NCBI GenBank assembly: GCA_018679695.1
Contig: JAHHKH010000379.1
Location: forward strand, 1 to 9,433
DNA from: Maribacter sp.
GTDB lineage: Bacteria; Bacteroidota; Bacteroidia; Flavobacteriales; Flavobacteriaceae
DNA: 9,433 nucleotides
Direction: 5' to 3'
Below the pieces are notes generated by a model that had not been told where the DNA came from, made no database searches, and saw nothing but the letters and a program-made list of their open reading frames with translations. Below, in pieces: positions 1 to 6,512 of this stretch. Positions within the stretch are counted from its first letter, which is position 1; each line of letters begins with the position of its first letter. The position numbers and the translations under genes are program-made.

Positions 1-389
1 TTGAAGTATTGAGTGGTGAAGGACCGTTTACCGTTTTCGCTCCTACCAACGAGGCGTTCATTGCCTTATTGGATGCACTCGGGGATGATTACCACAGCTT
101 GGCCGATTTTGATACCCACGAAGAAAAGGCCATATTGGCAAAGATACTTACCTACCATGTTGTTGCTGGTGCAGCTGTAGCCTCAGGAAATCTTAGTGAT
201 CATCAGGAAATCGAAACTTTTCAAGGGGAATCTGTTTTTGCCATTGTAGATCATGGCGTTGCTATTCGAGATAAAACCCATGTAGATGCCAATGTAGTTG
301 CAGCGGATGTTGTTACTAGTAACGGAATTGTACATGTTATAGATAAAGTACTATTGTCCCAAGAGGTACTAAATCTTTTGGGCCATTAG
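1..389 (+). CDS. Fasciclin (FAS1) domain protein, 3' part only
   Basis: The gene runs off the left edge. Complete codons begin at position 3, giving 128 visible residues before the TAG at 387-389; the TTG at position 9 is an internal leucine codon, not a start. The fragment carries the FAS1 hallmarks: FAPTNEAF near its start (the H1 box), the YHVV segment in the middle, and NGIVHVIDKVLL close to the end (the H2 box). It therefore covers nearly all of one FAS1 domain, which is usually about 140 residues and lies at the C-terminus here. FAS1 proteins in Bacteroidota are generally secreted or lipid-anchored surface proteins linked to adhesion, but the signal peptide and any further FAS1 repeats would lie outside the window. 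A strong hairpin with a T-run follows at 431-486. Domain identity is secure; the biological role and full architecture are not visible. Confidence 0.93.
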   Translation, partial: EVLSGEGPFTVFAPTNEAFIALLDALGDDYHSLADFDTHEEKAILAKILTYHVVAGAAVASGNLSDHQEIETFQGESVFAIVDHGVAIRDKTHVDANVVAADVVTSNGIVHVIDKVLLSQEVLNLLGH

Positions 390-430
390 TCAGGCATGTT
401 AGTTAGTTTGTGATTTATTGGTTGTTTGAG

Positions 431-486
431 AACTTCCTTGTACTAAATTTTAAACCTGTGTAATTTGGTACTTGGAAGTTTTTTTG
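431..486 (+). terminator. Rho-independent terminator of the fasciclin gene
   Basis: Arms 431-449 and 462-480 pair over 19 positions, with one 2-nt T:T internal mismatch (438-439 against 472-473) and one G-T wobble (444/467). The loop is the 12 nt at 450-461. A run of seven T (479-485) follows directly on the plus strand. There is no matching A-run on the left, so it should act only on plus-strand transcripts. It begins about 40 nt after the fasciclin stop codon. Confidence 0.82.
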
Positions 487-519
487 TGTCTTAAAACCAA
501 AATTCAAACGGTACCAAAT
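440..519. repeat. Three copies of a 9-nt motif GTAC(C/T)AAAT
   Basis: The motif occurs as gtactaaat at 440-448, in inverted orientation as atttggtac at 463-471, and as gtaccaaat at 511-519. The first two are the upper arms of the fasciclin terminator. The third is a perfect inverted match to the second and lies about 25 nt past the T-run. It could be chance in AT-rich DNA or a remnant of a duplicated hairpin arm. No function is claimed. Confidence 0.4.
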
Positions 520-647
520 CACTAAACAACATCTCAACCTTCTTTAGCATACAAAAATGAACACTTGACAACTTTTAATTTAAAAAACACTTTATTAGTT
601 TCATCTTTGACATCCCAAATCTTACCAAACTAAACCTAATTAATGCT
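520..647. other. Intergenic stretch with no recognisable feature
   Basis: This AT-rich part of the 350-base convergent gap (390-739) lies between the two hairpins. I see no coding frame of useful length: the ATG at 557 reaches a stop after three codons. I also see no perfect TAnnTTTG promoter box on either strand and no RNA gene or longer repeat. It reads as plain spacer between two converging transcription units. Confidence 0.6.
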
Positions 648-678
648 GAAAGCCCCGACTTAAAAGTCAGGGCTTTTT
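648..678. terminator. Hairpin terminator between the fasciclin gene and yidC
   Basis: Arms 648-660 and 665-677 pair with one C:A mismatch (656/669), close on a TAAA tetraloop (661-664), and have a GC-rich core. On the plus strand the stem is followed by five T (674-678). On the minus strand only three T follow, from the AAA at 649-651, so termination of yidC transcripts would be weaker. The convergent setting, about 60 nt past the yidC stop, suggests a two-way terminator that mainly serves yidC and backs up the one at 431-486. Confidence 0.75.
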
Positions 679-739
679 GGTTTATATTCGCAGGGATAAT
701 TTAAAAAGGAAATAACTTTTATTTAATATTCCCTTAAAT

Positions 740-2599
740 CTATCTTCTACCGGTTTTCTTCTGCTCTTCTGCCTGTTCCATCATTTCACGCATTTTTCGC
801 TGAAACTTATTTTCTTTTTTGGGTTTCTTTTTTTGTTCCTGAATCTGGGCATGAATCTTATCCTCGTCCAATATGAATCTTTTTATAACGAGCATGATGC
901 CAATTGTGATCAGATTGGAAACGAAATAATACAAACTCAAACCACTCGCATAGTTGTTAAAGAAAAACAACATCATAAAAGGCATCAAATACATGATGAA
1001 CTTCATATTGGGCATACCTGGTTGTTGCGGCATATTCTGCCCAGTGGTCATCATCATATAGAAGAAGATAGCTACCGAAGCCAAAATGGGGAATAAACTT
1101 ATGTGGTCCCCATAAAACGGTATCGAAAACCCTTCGGGAAATTGATAAATGGTATCAAAGGACGAAAGATCCTCTGCCCATAAAAAAGATTTTTGTCTTA
1201 ATGCAAAGGAAGTTGGGAAGAACATGAAAAGGGCATAGAAAATCGGCATTTGTAAGAACGCCGGAACACAACCACTCATTGGACTCACGCCAGCTTTATT
1301 ATACAGCTTCATGGTCTCCTGTTGCTTTTTCATTGCATTGTCCTTATACTTCTCACCCAATTCCGTTATCTCAGGTTTTAACACTTTCATCTTTGCCTGT
1401 GACAAGTAGGACTTATAAGTTACTGGTGACATGGCCAAACGAACCAAGATTGTCATAATAACAATGGCTATTCCGTAGGGGAAGTAAGTGCTTAAGAAAG
1501 TATAAAATGGCGTAAACACATATCTATTGATCCAGCCGAAAATCCCCCAACCAAATGGGATCGAATCGGCAAGACCTAAGTCCTTATAATCATCTAAAAC
1601 CTGAACATCGGTTGGCCCATAATACCAATGCATATTCTGGGAAAGCTCACCACCACTCAATTCCAAATCTACTTTTGAAGCATAGGATTTAGTAAAGCCA
1701 GCCGTTCTACTTTCTTCCTCAACAAGGTTTACAGAAGCTAATTCGGCCTTTTTAAACCTTTCTTTGGTCGCTAGGATAGAACTGAAGAAGTGCTGTCTAT
1801 ACGACAACCATTTTACATTCTCCTCGGTCTCTTCATCATCACTTCCCTCGGACAGTTTGCTTATTTTGTCATCTTCATGATTATAGGTGAGTCTTGTATA
1901 CCTGTTTTCATATTGTATACTTTTCGATTGGCGAATTCCCTTTAATGTCCATTCCAATTGAACGGGCATACTACTATTGATGACTCCATCCAAATCCTGC
2001 GAACGAACTGTGAAATCAACCAAATAATCATTCGGTTTCATTTCATATCGATACTCCAAATATCTGTTGGGAGCCACTTTCGCCTTCATGGAAAGCGCCT
2101 GGTTATTACCATCACTACTCATTGAGGGTTCAAAGAACAGATCCGCAGTATTCAATACCCTATTATCCGAGGTAGAGAAATTTAATCCGAATGAGGCGTT
2201 ACCATCCTTTACCAAATAAACGGGCACTGAATCATGGGTAACAAAATTCTTCATTTTGGCCTCAACAATTTGTCCGCCCTTATTGCTGATCTTTAAGGAT
2301 ATTAATTCATTTTCCAAAGTGGTAATGGCATCTGAAGCCGGGGTATAACCAAAAGCACCAATGGTACTTCTATAATCGGCAACTGCCGTGGAATCTTGGA
2401 GATTTATTGCTGCTGGTTCCTCTTTTACGGTTTTAAGTTGCTCTTCAGTTTGGGCTTCTGCCTCTACCTGTTCTTGCTTAGCTTTTTGCGCCTCTATCTC
2501 CTCAGGTGTAGGCTTATTTTGGTAAAACATAAATATAAGTATACCAAATATGAGTACGAAACCTATAATAGAATTAATATCTAATTTCTTTTCTTCCAT
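740..2599 (-). CDS. yidC: Membrane protein insertase YidC
   Basis: YidC inserts proteins into the inner membrane, alone or with SecYEG, and helps fold them. The 619-residue product shows the Gram-negative layout. An N-terminal membrane helix (about residues 9-26) leads into an acidic, glutamine-rich linker (31-62) and a large periplasmic domain (about 85-345). The conserved insertase core follows: a helix at about 373-392 containing R387, the likely counterpart of the functional groove arginine, a cytoplasmic helical hairpin (about 395-440), and further membrane helices to about 573. The tail (580-619) is rich in lysine and arginine and probably helps ribosome contact. It is longer than E. 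coli YidC (548 residues), as is usual in Bacteroidota. The ATG at 2599 lies ahead of the first membrane helix. No Shine-Dalgarno site is visible. pyrG lies 74 nt upstream on the same strand, and a TATATTTG box in that gap suggests yidC also has its own promoter. Confidence 0.97.
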   Translation of the reverse strand: MEEKKLDINSIIGFVLIFGILIFMFYQNKPTPEEIEAQKAKQEQVEAEAQTEEQLKTVKEEPAAINLQDSTAVADYRSTIGAFGYTPASDAITTLENELISLKISNKGGQIVEAKMKNFVTHDSVPVYLVKDGNASFGLNFSTSDNRVLNTADLFFEPSMSSDGNNQALSMKAKVAPNRYLEYRYEMKPNDYLVDFTVRSQDLDGVINSSMPVQLEWTLKGIRQSKSIQYENRYTRLTYNHEDDKISKLSEGSDDEETEENVKWLSYRQHFFSSILATKERFKKAELASVNLVEEESRTAGFTKSYASKVDLELSGGELSQNMHWYYGPTDVQVLDDYKDLGLADSIPFGWGIFGWINRYVFTPFYTFLSTYFPYGIAIVIMTILVRLAMSPVTYKSYLSQAKMKVLKPEITELGEKYKDNAMKKQQETMKLYNKAGVSPMSGCVPAFLQMPIFYALFMFFPTSFALRQKSFLWAEDLSSFDTIYQFPEGFSIPFYGDHISLFPILASVAIFFYMMMTTGQNMPQQPGMPNMKFIMYLMPFMMLFFFNNYASGLSLYYFVSNLITIGIMLVIKRFILDEDKIHAQIQEQKKKPKKENKFQRKMREMMEQAEEQKKTGRR

Positions 2600-2649
2600 T
2601 TAAGATTGAATTTTAACCATCCCCTACCAGAACGGCTTTAAACAGTCAG

Positions 2650-2657
2650 CAAATATA
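2650..2657 (-). promoter_or_regulatory. Candidate -7 promoter box of yidC
   Basis: On the minus strand this reads TATATTTG, a perfect match to the Bacteroidota -7 consensus TAnnTTTG. It lies in the pyrG-yidC gap, and transcription would start near 2643, leaving a leader of about 44 nt. No good TTTG-type -33 box sits at the usual 19-21 nt spacing (the sequence there is near TATGGCA), so the assignment is tentative. Confidence 0.4.
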
Positions 2658-2673
2658 TGTCCAATTGTGTAGA

Positions 2674-4311
2674 TTATGCCATACTGGCATTAGTTTGTTC
2701 TTTTTTATGCCTCAAGGCCGCTTTTACCAAACCAACGAACAAAGGATGCGGATTTGCAACGGTACTTTTGTATTCAGGGTGATATTGCACCCCAATAAAC
2801 CAAGGATGAGTGGGTAATTCAACAATTTCAACAAGTCCGGTTTCCTTATTGATACCTGAGGTTTTCAATCCAGCATTTTCTAATTGCTCCTTATATTCGT
2901 TATTGAATTCATAACGATGACGGTGTCTTTCTGAAATATCATTTTCTTCATTATAAACTTGCTTTACCAATGTACCGTCTAATAAGTGACAATCCCACGC
3001 ACCTAAACGCATAGTCCCTCCCTTATTGGTAATCGACTTTTGTTCTTCCATTAAACTGATTACCGGATCGGGTGTACTACCATCCATCTCAGTAGAGTTG
3101 GCTTTAGTAAGTCCCAATACATTGCGGGCATATTCTATGACGGCCATTTGCATACCCAAGCAAATGCCTAAAAACGGAATCCTGTTCTCACGTGCATGTC
3201 TGACGGCTTCAATTTTACCTTCAATACCTCTTTCGCCAAATCCTGGTGCTACTACTATGCCATCAAGACCATGCAATTTCTTTTCGATATTGCGCTTCGA
3301 AATATGTTCTGAATGAATGAACCTAACATTAACGCGTACTTCATTGGTAGCACCTGCATGTATAAATGATTCCAGAATGGATTTATAGGAATCCTGCAAT
3401 TCTACATATTTACCTACCAAGCCTACAGTAACCTCATGCTTAGGGTTTTTATGTTTATGTAAAAATTCATCCCATTGCTTCAAGTCCGGTGCTATGTTGT
3501 CAGGTAAATTCAATTTTCTCAATGCGACGGTATCCAGCCCTTCTTCCTGCATAAGAATGGGTACATCATAAATGGTCGAGGCATCAATTGATTGAATTAC
3601 GGCCTCACGTCGTACATTACAAAATAGAGCCAGCTTGTCCTTTATCTCATCCGATATCTCGTGTTCGGTCCTACAAACCAGAATATCTGCTTTGATACCA
3701 CTTTCCATCAATGTCTTGACTGAATGCTGGGTTGGCTTGGTCTTCAGTTCCCCTGCAGCAGAAAGATAAGGTACGAGTGTTAGGTGGATCACAATCCCGT
3801 TAAAATCACCTAATTCCCATAGCAATTGACGAACGGCCTCTATATAGGGTAAGGATTCTATATCACCCACGGTTCCACCAATTTCTGTGATTACAATATC
3901 ATATTCACCACTATTCCCTAAAATTTGAACCCTTTCCTTAATTTCGTTGGTAATATGCGGCACAACTTGAACCGTCTTACCCAAAAACTCCCCACGACGC
4001 TCTTTTTCAATTACACTTTGATAAATTCTACCTGTAGTTACATTATTGGCCTGTGAAGTTTTTACGTTTAAAAATCGTTCATAATGACCCAAATCCAAAT
4101 CGGTCTCGGCACCATCATCGGTAACATAACATTCGCCGTGCTCATATGGATTCAAAGTACCTGGATCGACGTTAATGTAAGGGTCTAATTTCTGGATGGT
4201 GGTTTTGTAACCCCTAGCCTGAAGTAATTTGGCTAATGATGCAGCAATAATCCCTTTACCAAGGGAAGAAGTTACCCCACCAGTTACAAAAATGTATTTG
4301 GTTTGTGACAT
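2674..4311 (-). CDS. pyrG: CTP synthase (glutamine-hydrolysing)
   Basis: PyrG makes CTP from UTP, ATP and glutamine, the last step of pyrimidine nucleotide synthesis, and acts in the cytoplasm as a tetramer. The 545-residue length is typical. The N-terminal synthetase domain (about 1-270) begins with YIFVTGGVTSSLGKG, the ATP-binding loop, and includes the conserved KLDPYINVDPGT, HGECYVTDDGAETDLDLG and EIGGTVGDIE segments. The C-terminal class I glutamine amidotransferase domain (about 292-535) has the nucleophile elbow GICLGMQ with C384 and the HPE triad end with H511 and E513. No catalytic residue is missing. The ATG at 4311 fits the family's usual N-terminus; no Shine-Dalgarno site precedes it. 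DUF3820 lies 54 nt upstream and yidC 74 nt downstream, both on the same strand. A TATTTTTG box in the upstream gap suggests a dedicated promoter with a leader of about 25 nt. Confidence 0.99.
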   Translation of the reverse strand: MSQTKYIFVTGGVTSSLGKGIIAASLAKLLQARGYKTTIQKLDPYINVDPGTLNPYEHGECYVTDDGAETDLDLGHYERFLNVKTSQANNVTTGRIYQSVIEKERRGEFLGKTVQVVPHITNEIKERVQILGNSGEYDIVITEIGGTVGDIESLPYIEAVRQLLWELGDFNGIVIHLTLVPYLSAAGELKTKPTQHSVKTLMESGIKADILVCRTEHEISDEIKDKLALFCNVRREAVIQSIDASTIYDVPILMQEEGLDTVALRKLNLPDNIAPDLKQWDEFLHKHKNPKHEVTVGLVGKYVELQDSYKSILESFIHAGATNEVRVNVRFIHSEHISKRNIEKKLHGLDGIVVAPGFGERGIEGKIEAVRHARENRIPFLGICLGMQMAVIEYARNVLGLTKANSTEMDGSTPDPVISLMEEQKSITNKGGTMRLGAWDCHLLDGTLVKQVYNEENDISERHRHRYEFNNEYKEQLENAGLKTSGINKETGLVEIVELPTHPWFIGVQYHPEYKSTVANPHPLFVGLVKAALRHKKEQTNASMA

Positions 4312-4340
4312 GAAGCGCTCGATTGAGTTCGTAACGCAAG

Positions 4341-4348
4341 CAAAAATA
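4341..4348 (-). promoter_or_regulatory. Candidate -7 promoter box of pyrG
   Basis: On the minus strand this reads TATTTTTG, matching the Bacteroidota -7 consensus TAnnTTTG. It sits in the 54-nt gap between the DUF3820 gene and pyrG. Transcription would start near 4335, giving a leader of about 24 nt. No clear TTTG -33 box is present at 19-21 nt; a TTTG does occur upstream but at only 13 nt spacing. In such AT-rich DNA a chance match is possible. Confidence 0.38.
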
Positions 4349-4365
4349 CGAATTGCATTAACAAA

Positions 4366-4608
4366 TTACAGGGATTCCTTCGGAAATTCTTTTTGTATTT
4401 TATGAATAAGCGGTTCCAATCCGTTGATTTTGATCTCTAACATTGCCCTTAATAATTCACCCAACTTACCCTTTGGAAATCCCTTTTGCCGGAACCATAT
4501 TAAATAAGGCTCCGGTAAATCTACCAAGTAGCGATTTTTGAATTTACCAATCGGCATTCTATAATGGGCAAGTTCAATTAGCTTCGTATAATCAGGCGTT
4601 ATTTCCAT
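4366..4608 (-). CDS. DUF3820 family small protein
   Basis: This encodes an 80-residue cytoplasmic protein with no signal peptide or membrane segment. It matches the DUF3820 pattern: a MPIGKFKNRYLVDLP block (residues 18-32) followed by EPYLIWFRQKGFPKGKLGE (33-51) and a C-terminal helix with EIKINGLE (58-65). The family's molecular function is unknown to me; related modules are found as a short C-terminal MPFGKYKG-type segment in some exonuclease-like proteins, so a nucleic-acid link is conceivable but unproven. The ATG at 4608 directly follows an AT-rich leader without a Shine-Dalgarno site. It diverges from the plus-strand isomerase-family gene (57-nt gap) and lies 54 nt upstream of pyrG, so pyrG may be partly transcribed from its promoter. 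Family call is firm, role unknown. Confidence 0.88.
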   Translation of the reverse strand: MEITPDYTKLIELAHYRMPIGKFKNRYLVDLPEPYLIWFRQKGFPKGKLGELLRAMLEIKINGLEPLIHKIQKEFPKESL

Positions 4609-4665
4609 TTTATAAATCTAAATGAATTATCTTTAATAACATGTAATAAGCCAATATGAATAATC
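4609..4665. promoter_or_regulatory. Divergent promoter region, DUF3820 gene / isomerase-family gene
   Basis: These 57 AT-rich bases separate two genes read in opposite directions, so both promoters should lie here or reach into the coding starts. On the plus strand TATCTTTA at 4628-4635 matches TAnnTTTG in all but the last base and would place the start near 4642. No convincing -33 box accompanies it. On the minus strand only degenerate matches are seen. No Shine-Dalgarno site precedes either start codon. Confidence 0.35.
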
Positions 4666-5535
4666 ATGAAAAGAAGAGCTTTCATTGGGACCTCAGCAGC
4701 TGCAACCGTTGGGTTTTTAGCCAGTAAGTCAGTTGTAGCAGCAGATGCTTTAAACATTAAAACTATGAAACTAAAAAATAATATTAACCATAGCGTTTGT
4801 CAATGGTGTTATGACAGTATTCCATTGGAGGAATTTCTTAAGTATTTGAATCAGCTTGGGGTTATGGCAATTGACCTAATAGGGCCGAAGGATTATGCAT
4901 TACTGAAAAAATATGATATTCATTGTTCAATGTGCAACGGTGCTGAAATAAGCCTTACCGAGGGGTGGTGTGATACCAACTACCATGCAACTTTAATTGC
5001 GAATTATAAAAAAATGATTCCTATAGTAGCCAAGGCCGGGTATACCAACCTTATTTGTTTTAGTGGGAATCGCAGGGGAATGGATGATACTGTTGGACTT
5101 AAAAACTGCGTTGAAGGATTGAAACAAATCATGCCATTAGCTAAAAAGCATGGCGTCATAATCCATATGGAATTATTGAACAGCAAAGTGGATCACCCCG
5201 ATTATATGTGCGACCATTCAGATTGGGGAGTTGAACTTTGCAAGCGGTTGGGATTCGATAATTTCAAACTATTATATGATATCTACCATATGCAGATCAT
5301 GGAAGGGGATGTCATACGAACCATTAACAAATACCACGACTATTTTGGACATTATCATACCGGTGGCAACCCAGGAAGACATGAGATCGATGAAACCCAG
5401 GAATTATATTATCCTGCTATCATGAAAGCCATTTTGGAGACTGGATTCAAAGGTCACGTGGCCCAAGAATTTGTTCCTACTTGGGAGAACAAAATTGAGG
5501 CATTGGAACAAGGGATAACCATTTGCGACGTTTAA
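4666..5535 (+). CDS. Tat-exported TIM-barrel protein, hydroxypyruvate isomerase family
   Basis: This encodes a 289-residue member of the xylose isomerase-like TIM-barrel group, closest in my reading to hydroxypyruvate isomerase (hydroxypyruvate to tartronate semialdehyde). The N-terminus is a twin-arginine signal: MKRRAFIG followed by an Ala-rich hydrophobic stretch, with likely cleavage near residue 25 (VVA/AD). Putative metal ligands sit where the fold expects them: E169 (HMELLN), D205 with H208 (YDIYH), H231 in GHYHTGGNPGRHE, and E268 in AQEF. The SVCQWCYD segment (43-50) also looks like family members. The Tat signal implies folding with metal before export to the periplasm, so the substrate may be an extracytoplasmic sugar acid or sugar rather than hydroxypyruvate. 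It is monocistronic by position: divergent from DUF3820, convergent with the DUF922 gene. The ATG at 4666 is fixed by the RR motif. Family and export signal are well supported; substrate is not. Confidence 0.88.
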   Translation: MKRRAFIGTSAAATVGFLASKSVVAADALNIKTMKLKNNINHSVCQWCYDSIPLEEFLKYLNQLGVMAIDLIGPKDYALLKKYDIHCSMCNGAEISLTEGWCDTNYHATLIANYKKMIPIVAKAGYTNLICFSGNRRGMDDTVGLKNCVEGLKQIMPLAKKHGVIIHMELLNSKVDHPDYMCDHSDWGVELCKRLGFDNFKLLYDIYHMQIMEGDVIRTINKYHDYFGHYHTGGNPGRHEIDETQELYYPAIMKAILETGFKGHVAQEFVPTWENKIEALEQGITICDV

Positions 5536-5555
5536 TTGATCCATTGGAAGGGTTA

Positions 5556-5576
5556 GGATTATCCAAATTATAATCC
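5556..5576. terminator. Weak hairpin in the convergent gap
   Basis: A perfect 7-bp stem (5556-5562 with 5570-5576, GGATTAT/ATAATCC) closes on a 7-nt loop in the 52-base gap between two converging stop codons. There is no T-run on either side, so it is not a standard intrinsic terminator. Its position is the only reason to suspect a role in ending either transcript. Confidence 0.28.
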
Positions 5577-5587
5577 GATAGTAAATA

Positions 5588-6118
5588 CTATTGCTTCAAG
5601 GCCTCCGCGATTTTAGTGTTCCAAATCAACTGCTGTTCCATATCCCTGGAAAAATTGGTCTGGTCATCATAGCGGTTTTGAAAGTCTTCCAATTCTTCCA
5701 ATATTTCCTTATAAATCTGTTTTACCTCGGCCTTTACGTTTTGGGTAAACTTGCTCGTTGCCAAACGGTTTCGCATCTTTCGGGCAAAGAGTTCCGAGAT
5801 ATCAAAATGGAGTTGTTCATGGCTTAATATCAAGGTATCGCATAAATGGGGCTGGTACCAGGATTTGTTGGGATAGAAAAAAGTACTCACTTTATAATCG
5901 ATCTCAATTTCGCCATTTGAACCCACGGTTGAGAATTGGTACGAAATACCACTTGCTGTGGTAGCTGCAGCCCTGTCGTTTTTCGGGGCTTTCCCTTGGA
6001 AATCTGCCCACGTCAATTTGTTTTCATTACTCCAGGCTATGGTTTCATAATCTTGGGGTCTATTAAAACCCATGATCACCAAGAGCGAAAGGGACAGGGC
6101 GTATCTTAAAGAATCCAA
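5588..6118 (-). CDS. DUF922-type putative secreted zinc peptidase
   Basis: The product is 176 residues. The pattern fits DUF922, a family predicted to be secreted zinc-dependent proteases: LTWADFQG (35-42), an ATTASGISY segment (52-60), KSWY (85-88), the HEQLH zinc motif (100-104) inside SHEQLHFDISELFARK, and a final YDDQT...W block (150-166). A third zinc ligand cannot be assigned by eye. The start is uncommon: the frame has no ATG upstream before an in-frame stop at 6157-6155. The TTG at 6118 gives a short signal peptide (R5, then ALSLSLLVIMGF), whereas the first ATG, at 6073, would remove it. I chose TTG for that reason. This start overlaps the 3' end of the OsmC-family gene by 13 nt, so translation is probably coupled; no Shine-Dalgarno site is visible. 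It is the last gene of the guaA operon. Activity is inferred from the motif only. Confidence 0.85.
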   Translation of the reverse strand: MDSLRYALSLSLLVIMGFNRPQDYETIAWSNENKLTWADFQGKAPKNDRAAATTASGISYQFSTVGSNGEIEIDYKVSTFFYPNKSWYQPHLCDTLILSHEQLHFDISELFARKMRNRLATSKFTQNVKAEVKQIYKEILEELEDFQNRYDDQTNFSRDMEQQLIWNTKIAEALKQ

Positions 6119-6510
6119 TTGTAGGAGATTTGTCTTTCGATATCGGGGTGCAAGCTATATTGAACCGGACATGTATTGGCTGTATGTTCCAATATCTTAC
6201 GATTCTTTTCAGAAACATTTGAGGGTAGACTAAGCCTTACCTCAATTTTGGATATCCGTCGAGGATTGGCCTCCATGTGCTTGGTCACCTCAGCTGTTGA
6301 GTTGGTCAGATCAACATCCAGACTATTGGCTTTAATCCCCATCATAGTAATCATACAACTCGCCAAACCAGTGGCAACGGTATCTGTGGGTGAAAATGCT
6401 TCCCCTAAGCCATTATTATCCACTGGGGCATCGGTAATAAATGAATCCCCTGAACGCAAGTGTTCGGACTTGGTACGCAAATTACCCGTGTAAGTTACTT
6501 TTGAAGTCAT
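6106..6510 (-). CDS. OsmC/Ohr family protein
   Basis: Cytoplasmic OsmC/Ohr proteins reduce organic hydroperoxides through a reactive cysteine pair. Numbering from the ATG at 6516 gives 136 residues. Both family cysteines are present: C54 in GLASCMITMMG on the central helix (expected peroxidatic) and C116 in NTCPVQYSLHP (expected resolving). R21 and the SPTDTVATG segment just before C54 also fit. The length is close to the family norm. Three in-frame options are near: the ATG at 6516 overlaps the upstream stop, while the ATG at 6510 lies 6 nt after an AAGGA sequence (6521-6517), so I prefer 6510 (134 residues). It follows the LysM gene by 2 nt and overlaps the DUF922 gene by 13 nt, which makes it an operon member. 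The sequence does not decide between Ohr-like, OsmC-like or YhfA-like subgroups or the true substrate. Confidence 0.95.
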   Translation of the reverse strand: MTSKVTYTGNLRTKSEHLRSGDSFITDAPVDNNGLGEAFSPTDTVATGLASCMITMMGIKANSLDVDLTNSTAEVTKHMEANPRRISKIEVRLSLPSNVSEKNRKILEHTANTCPVQYSLHPDIERQISYNWIL

Positions 6511-6512
6511 GA

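Noticed and set aside
2676..2690. Small palindrome ATGCCA-TAC-TGGCAT at the pyrG stop codon
   Set aside because: A 6-bp stem with a 3-nt loop and no T-run, made mostly of coding bases. Too weak to call a terminator.
833..3316. Open frames on the plus strand at 833-1096, 2396-2584 and 3026-3316
   Set aside because: They lie fully antisense to yidC and pyrG, whose proteins are conserved along their length. The translations show no domain, and no promoter or start signal supports them.
4312..4365. Possible leader attenuator or riboswitch for pyrG
   Set aside because: The 54-nt gap holds only a 6-bp AGCGCT palindrome and a 3-bp stem, with no terminator hairpin and no reiterative G/C start of the type known from Gram-positive pyrG.
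4641..4723. Upstream ATGs ahead of the isomerase-family gene: a start-stop ATG-TAA at 4641-4646 and a 23-codon overlapping frame from 4655
   Set aside because: No ribosome binding site, and the peptide has no recognisable pattern. Likely chance in AT-rich leader DNA.
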